Translations under genes and position numbers: made by a program | NCBI GenBank assembly: GCA_023897205.1 | Contig: JAHWDD010000004.1 | Span: 4,030,001 to 4,094,000 of the forward strand | Reading direction: 5' to 3' | Origin: Exophiala sp. HKRS030 | Taxonomy: Eukaryota > Ascomycota > Eurotiomycetes > Chaetothyriales > Herpotrichiellaceae | Length of the DNA: 64,000 bases | Notes under the pieces: generated by a model | What the model saw: only the letters and a program-made list of their open reading frames with translations | Database searches by the model: none | What the model was told of the DNA's origin: nothing | Part shown: positions 59,031 through 64,000 of the stretch, one piece after another | Numbering within the stretch: position 1 is the first letter of the stretch | Layout of the letters: every line of letters starts with the position of its first letter

Positions 59031-59684
59031 GCGGCCAAGAGGTAAAATAGAAAGCCAAGCAGCATAGTCTGTGGTCGACATATATTCTCTTATGTTGCAG
59101 TCAAGAAACAATGGCTATTCCAGGTCGTGAGGGGAGTATGGGGACGAAAAGAATTGAGTAGCTCATCTGTACATTGAACCTTCAAAATTATTCACTCGAT
59201 TCCTTTGACACTTTATCCGACACCCTCCTTTGTATTCACGAGCTTGGTATTGACTTCCACATCATTTCTCGTTCTGTCAGCAGACCGACCTTCTGAGACA
59301 GCGTAGATGCTTTTGAAGTCATTGTTTTCAATCAGCTCTGAACTGCTTACGCATTGAGGCAGAAGATTGTGTGCCCCTCTGAGCTATTTGATCCGCAGTA
59401 ATTGATATAATAATGGTTGTCGTGATATGATTTAAATTATGTCAGCAATGAGACAACAACGACAACAACAGAGACGAAAGGTTTCAAGACGATAATCCAT
59501 GCCATGACTGACAACGTCCAGCATCTCTAGCAAGTCATCTTGTGTTCTGGAGTGTAGTGTTGAGAAAGAATTCCGAAGTCGCGAATTACAAATCCACTGG
59601 CTTCGAGAATTGATAGTATCAAATCTCACCAGAGCTAACCCTAGTACAAGACTCCCCTCGAAAATGCAGTGCAGATAAATGGTA
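59031..59684. other. atp2 3' flank
   Basis: About 650 bp without a gene, ending at the TA flank of the MITE-like element. Confidence 0.5.
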
Positions 59685-60509
59685 TTGTGCTTTGCAAAAT
59701 TCCGTAAAAACCTTGAAATTTTATAATATGCCCATCACTCAACACTTCGAACCGACCAAATGTGACACTATGGGATCCTGTAACAGCAGCCCTTCCATTT
59801 CATTCCATAATATCTCTATATAGATCTACTCAGAATTCGATTCTCTATCTACTCATCTCAGCATTACTAGTTATAGAGATGTACTCGGCGTACAGCCATG
59901 AGGAAACGTCAACTGTATTACGATAGAAAACCAATGGTTGCATTTCACCACCGCACTTCACGAACACTTATAAAAATGCAAAGTTTCTTTGATTTGTATA
60001 AATATGAGCGTACATATTCTCTACTCATTAAGATATATAATCTATCATATAGTTTTACTAGAAAAACACGTATAAAACTGCAATTATTACTGTATTCATT
60101 ATATATTTTTGATGCTAAGCATACTAAATCATTTCCTTTTAATAGTATTATTGTTAGTTCTTATAGTGGCAGAGAATAATATAGTCTTATAGGTAGTTAA
60201 ATATATAGAATTAATGTTTATTAGTATCTCACTAGAAATTAAAGAATCTACATCTATATAAGTGTTAGACATGAAGTGCAGTGGCGAAATACAACAACCA
60301 TTGGTCTTCTATCGTAATACAGTTGACCTTTCCTCTAACTAGTAATGCTGAGATGGATAGATAGAGAATCGAATTCTGAGTAGATCTATATAGAGATCTT
60401 ATGGAATGAAATGGTTGTTGCTGCGGGATCTTAAGTTGTCACGTTTGTTTGGTTCGAACTGTTGAAGGTTGCAAAAAATAGGGCTTTTACGGACTTTGGC
60501 AAAGCACAA
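59685..60509. mobile_element. foldback/MITE-like element with TA target duplication
   Basis: Long imperfect terminal inverted repeats begin TTGTGCTTTGC on the left (59685) and end GCAAAGCACAA on the right (60509), flanked by TA on both sides (59683-59684 and 60510-60511). The arms run inward for well over 200 bases: the block with CTCAGAATTCGATTCTCTAT on the left recurs inverted on the right. The roughly 300-bp core (about 59970-60265) is very AT-rich with many TpA steps and no plausible coding frame. TA duplication fits a Tc1/mariner-type non-autonomous element. The AT-rich core could reflect repeat-induced mutation. Confidence 0.75.
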
Positions 60510-60560
60510 TAAAAAGGAATCCAAAATCCCTCCTTCCACCTCGACACCCAACATGAAATG

Positions 60561-62256
60561 TTATAGCTTGACAGCAAAACGCTCCCTGAGCCGCGCTCCG
60601 TAACGATAGAAGAAGAATGGCACCGGGAGAAAGGCCACGCCTATTGAACCTAGGACGGTGTTCCCCACCCCGAGTCCCAGGTCCGCGTACAAGGACGGTC
60701 CTGCGAGAGGGATGAAAGCCGCAAAGAGAAGGCGGAGGATCACGTTCGCAGCCAGCGCGGAGGCGGCGGCCTCGGGGCCAAAAGCTTCCACCATGTACAG
60801 CTGAGCGGGCATCGTGATCCAGAGGAAGCCGAAGCCGAACAAGGAGGTGCCGAGGATGGGAACGATCCAGTGAGTCTGCTTCTCGGCCGTCCAGCCGTAC
60901 CAGAAGATGCCGGCCGGTACGGCGGGCATGACCCACATCATGGGCTTCAGACGGCCCTCGGGTTGTGGCGAATCTCCTCCATGTGCCTTTTGCATCTTGT
61001 CGCTCACGTTGGCAAAGACCGCCAAAGAGACGGCCATTCCGATGCCGACGCCTAGGTAGGACAAGCCAGAAACGCCGGTGGAGAAGTGGTATTGTTCCTC
61101 AAAGACCGTGGGGAACGTCGTGAACAGTAGAAAGAGGAGACCGAAAACGAACGCGCAAAGAAGCGCGAGGAGGAGTACAATCGGCGACAGGATGAGAAGC
61201 TTCGTCGGTCGAATGATGGCGCGAAGGAATAACTGGCGGGGGGTCAAGCCTCGATTCAACTTCGAAACCAGAGCGGCATTGCCGGTTTCTTTGCGGAGGC
61301 GGGCAGCTTTCCGTTCCAGCAGCACGTTGGCATTGGTCTCGCGAATGAAAAAGATTGATGTTGCGAATGCTACTCCTGCCTTTTGCGTCGAGTCGTGTCA
61401 GAATCTCGGCAATATATGCTATTACGGTTGGTGCTTCATCCCTGTTTTACTCACAAGGATTGTGATGATCCAAAACGTCCATCGCCACCCGATCGATTCG
61501 GACACAAAGCCACCGATGATTGGGCCCAAGACCTTTCGAAACATGTATGGTCAGTGTCATGACGGTCTGAGAAGGGGAGTAAAGGCAAACCTACCGGTCC
61601 CAGAAGTGGTCCCATGGCGAATAAAGACATTGCCTTGCCACGCTGAGCTGGCGGGACGACGTCGGCGACGGTCCCTCCGCCTACTGTCAATGGACCCGAA
61701 GAGGCACATCCGGCAAGGAATCGAAAGACGAGAAACATGCCAGTGTTTTTGCTCAGCGCGCATCCGATCATGAAGCCGATGTAGATGACGTTGCAGATGT
61801 GGTAAATGACGAGCCGTCCGTACAACTCGGATAGCGGTGCAATAAACATTGGCCCGACGGCGAAGCCGCAGAGGTAGATCGACACGGTGAGACTGACAAC
61901 GGTAGGACTCGTGATATGGAACTCCTTGGCAAGTGCAGCAGCTCCAGGTGCAAACATTGTCGCGGCGAGGTTGCTATATACATGTCCTATCAGTCAGTAC
62001 GCTCGCGGAAAGAATCGCAGGGTTTGCCTTACGCAGGGAGCAAGAAAGCGCTGGCAAAGACGACTTGGATCATGCGTTTCCATGCTGGCCAGTTCCGCGG
62101 GTTCTCGGGGTCTTCTGGTCCATCCCATTCGACAACATCGTCCTTTGTCTCTTGGTCAGTCGCAGCCCCTTCAGGCTCGCTAGATGGTTGTTCAAGGTGG
62201 CCGTCTTGCGATGCGGCCGTCGTCTTCTCGTGGGCTGATTCCAAATCGGCCGCCAT
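60561..62256 (-). CDS. MFS drug:H+ antiporter-1 type transporter
   Basis: Four exons on the minus strand: 62256-62033, 61973-61595, 61532-61455 and 61379-60561, giving 499 aa. A charged N-terminal tail ends in the typical DPENPRNWPAWKR motif of fungal DHA1 proteins, followed by twelve predicted helices. Motif PLSELYGRLVIYHI (loop 2-3), GGGTVADVVPPAQRGKAM (helix 4 region) and GFVSESIGWRWTFW (helix 5-6 region) are characteristic. It probably exports a toxic compound or metabolite across the plasma membrane. It is divergent from a Zn2Cys6 regulator with 525 bp between, a common regulator-transporter pair. Splice phases close exactly. Confidence 0.88.
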
Positions 62257-62781
62257 GATATGCTAGCAGGGCGATATGACTTGAGGTACTGCTGTGTGTT
62301 TGTTCACTCGTGTCAGGCTTTGCTCGATATATATTTGAAGGCAGGACACCGCCGCCACTATGAAGGGCCGAGTTCAAGGGAGTCATGGCTATAGTTCTCT
62401 GGGCAACAGGTGACTGCACCAGCTACTACTAAATCCGCAGAATAGTTCGTAAATACGGGATCAAACTGGAGATTTAATTAACACCAAGGGATTTCGAACA
62501 GAAAGTGGACGTGGAGGGTCGAGACGAACATGGCGGTGCACGGACGGTCGATGCGGACGATGGCGCGGACGGTCGGACGGTCATTCGCTTTCTACTCGTC
62601 CATCGCCCGTCTCTCGGTTTTGAACCACCAAACATTGTTCATTCTCTCTTCCTGAAATGACCCTGGAAGTGTTTGAGAGCGGACAAGGGGACTGATACGC
62701 TTTGAAAACGCCTGCATTGCCGTGCACGAAATTGAGCTCCTCGAGTGCCTCATTTCATTAATGTTAATATCGTCCTACACT
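62257..62781. promoter_or_regulatory. shared promoter of MFS transporter and Zn2Cys6 regulator
   Basis: A 525-bp divergent region. An AT-rich TATATAT stretch near 62325-62336 may serve as core promoter of the transporter. A GC-rich block with repeated GGACGG/GGACGGTCGG-like words lies near 62540-62585 and could hold binding sites. Confidence 0.45.
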
Positions 62782-64000
62782 ATGACCGACAATGCTCAAC
62801 GTCCGCGTCCGCCGCCAAATCGGCGCAGAGACAAAGTCCAACTTTCCTGCGACCCTTGTAGACAGCGAAAGTACGTGCTCCGATGGCCATCACACAGATC
62901 GTGAGACGCTTAACTTCTGCCAGGTTGAAGTGCGACCGACAGCACCCGTGCGGAGCTTGCACAAGGCGTGGCCTCACCAACTCCTGCAACTATGCGACGA
63001 CACCCTCTGCCGCCACGCCCGTTGCTCCGCGAACGTCCACCAGCCTCCATGGCAGACTCGCTGAACTGGAGAGCCTCGTCGTGACTCTCATGAAAGGCCA
63101 ATCGCTCCCAGATCCGCACACACCGATATCGCCGAGACCGACAAACTCGTTACCATCCGCAGATGTGGTGTTCTCCAACACCCTCGGACCAAAGAAATCC
63201 TCAGATGAAGCTGAATCTCCGGCAGACCCTGGCACCTTGAATTTGCGCAATTCTGGAACCAGCTATGTCCAGAGTGTCCATTGGGAGGCAATTCTCACCC
63301 AAATCAGGGGGCTGAAGGACGACTTGGTCATTGATAGCAAGCCCCCGCTCGGTTCACACTTGTTCTATGGGCCGAACCGTCATGCAACACGATATGAAAT
63401 ACTGACTGCTGTTCCTCCTCGTCCGGCTGTTGATCGCCTCATGGCCCTCCACTTCGATTCCTACATTGTAACTCCGTGTAAGTTCATCCCAAACTTTCTT
63501 TCCGCTCTCAGAGGAGGTTGAACGTGTGTTGTAGATATCATTCATGGCAGAAAGTTTCTTCGAGAGGTGGGTTCTTTCTCCCCTGGCCGACGATCAGCAG
63601 TTTGACATTTGGCTAGTACGAAAACTTCTGGAAAGATCCATCCGCAGCTTTAATCGCTTGGGTCGGTCTCTTGTTCTCCATGTTATACATTGCCGCGCTG
63701 TTGCAAATCTTCACCATTGACCTGACCGACGGACGAGCCGAATCGCTCAAGGTGGAATGTCTCAGCATGAAGGATGTCTTCCGGGAGAAGGCAGTTCAGT
63801 GTCTTCATCTGGCCAGGTATACGACGGGAGGACCATACATCCTCGAAACCCTCATCATGATCCTTACCGGAGAGTGTATACTCTTGAAAGATAGCGCCAC
63901 CGATGGCTGGCTTCTGATCAGCATGATACTTCATCTCGCAATGCGCATGGGCTATCATCGGGACCCATGCCATTTTCCCGGAATAACTCCATTCGAGACT
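62782..64000 (+). CDS. Zn2Cys6 transcription factor, partial (runs off the window)
   Basis: Exons: 62782-62870, 62924-63477, 63535-63566 and 63617 onward, open to the window end. The zinc cluster is split by the first intron: CDPCRQRK joins LKCDRQHPCGACTRRG, restoring the six-cysteine pattern, which confirms the junction. After a linker (HGRLAELESLVVTLMKG as coiled dimerisation segment) comes a PF04082-type Fungal_trans region with WVGLLFSMLYIAALLQ and the late HLAMRMGYHRDP motif. An upstream in-frame ATG at 62722 would add 20 residues. It is a nuclear regulator, likely controlling the divergent MFS gene. The C terminus is missing. Confidence 0.88.

Noticed and set aside
59898..60179. Frame in the core of the MITE-like element
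   Set aside because: AT-rich composition, no transposase motif, and it partly overlaps the inverted repeat.

Overview
The window reads as nuclear DNA of a filamentous ascomycete (Pezizomycotina, most likely Eurotiomycetes; a black-yeast-like Chaetothyriales member is my guess and is not proven). The reasons are gene-dense DNA with short GT..AG introns of about 50-110 nt carrying CTAAC/CTGAC-type branch sites, fungal-only families (DUF3425 bZIP, Zn2Cys6 regulators, Fungal_trans_2 proteins, DHA1 and monocarboxylate-type MFS carriers), and intergenic copies of TACGGAGTA, a motif common in such genomes. All multi-exon models below were built by hand from splice signals, reading phase and family similarity. 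Where exon sums are given, they close into one open frame.

Layout. 0.4-9.2 kb: an E1-like tRNA t6A dehydratase, a five-exon short-chain dehydrogenase (SDR), a Fungal_trans_2 protein without a zinc cluster, and an RmlD/MAT2B-like protein. 9.4-14.8 kb: a divergent GRAM-domain membrane protein and an F-box protein. 15.1-24.3 kb: an accessory block with an SDR, a bZIP-DUF3425 regulator, a Baeyer-Villiger monooxygenase and a monocarboxylate-type MFS carrier, which together look like a small catabolic or secondary-metabolism cluster. 25-30 kb: TAF6, a zinc-free MDR enoyl-reductase-like enzyme and a Zn2Cys6 regulator. 31-41.7 kb: housekeeping genes, with Hat2/RbAp48 divergent from the 5'-3' exonuclease Xrn1, then a CASTOR-like ACT protein and a WDR83-like WD40 protein.

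42.5-52.4 kb holds the most unusual content. Five loci encode small nuclear-looking proteins with an N-terminal Myb/SANT-like three-helix module split by one intron and a basic C-terminal tail. Two of them carry several ATG-initiated first exons (two at one locus, four at the other). All of these end in the same splice phase at the same point of the third helix, in front of a single shared terminal exon. This looks like a variable-head/constant-tail arrangement that would swap the putative DNA- or histone-tail-reading module.

53.4-59.0 kb: cofilin, cytochrome c oxidase subunit 5 and the mitochondrial ATP synthase beta subunit. One ATP2 intron is about ten times the usual length and contains a broken C2H2 zinc-finger coding relic. 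59.7-60.5 kb: an 825-bp foldback/MITE-like element with TA target duplications and an AT-rich core. 60.5-64.0 kb: a DHA1 MFS transporter divergent from a Zn2Cys6 regulator that runs off the window end.
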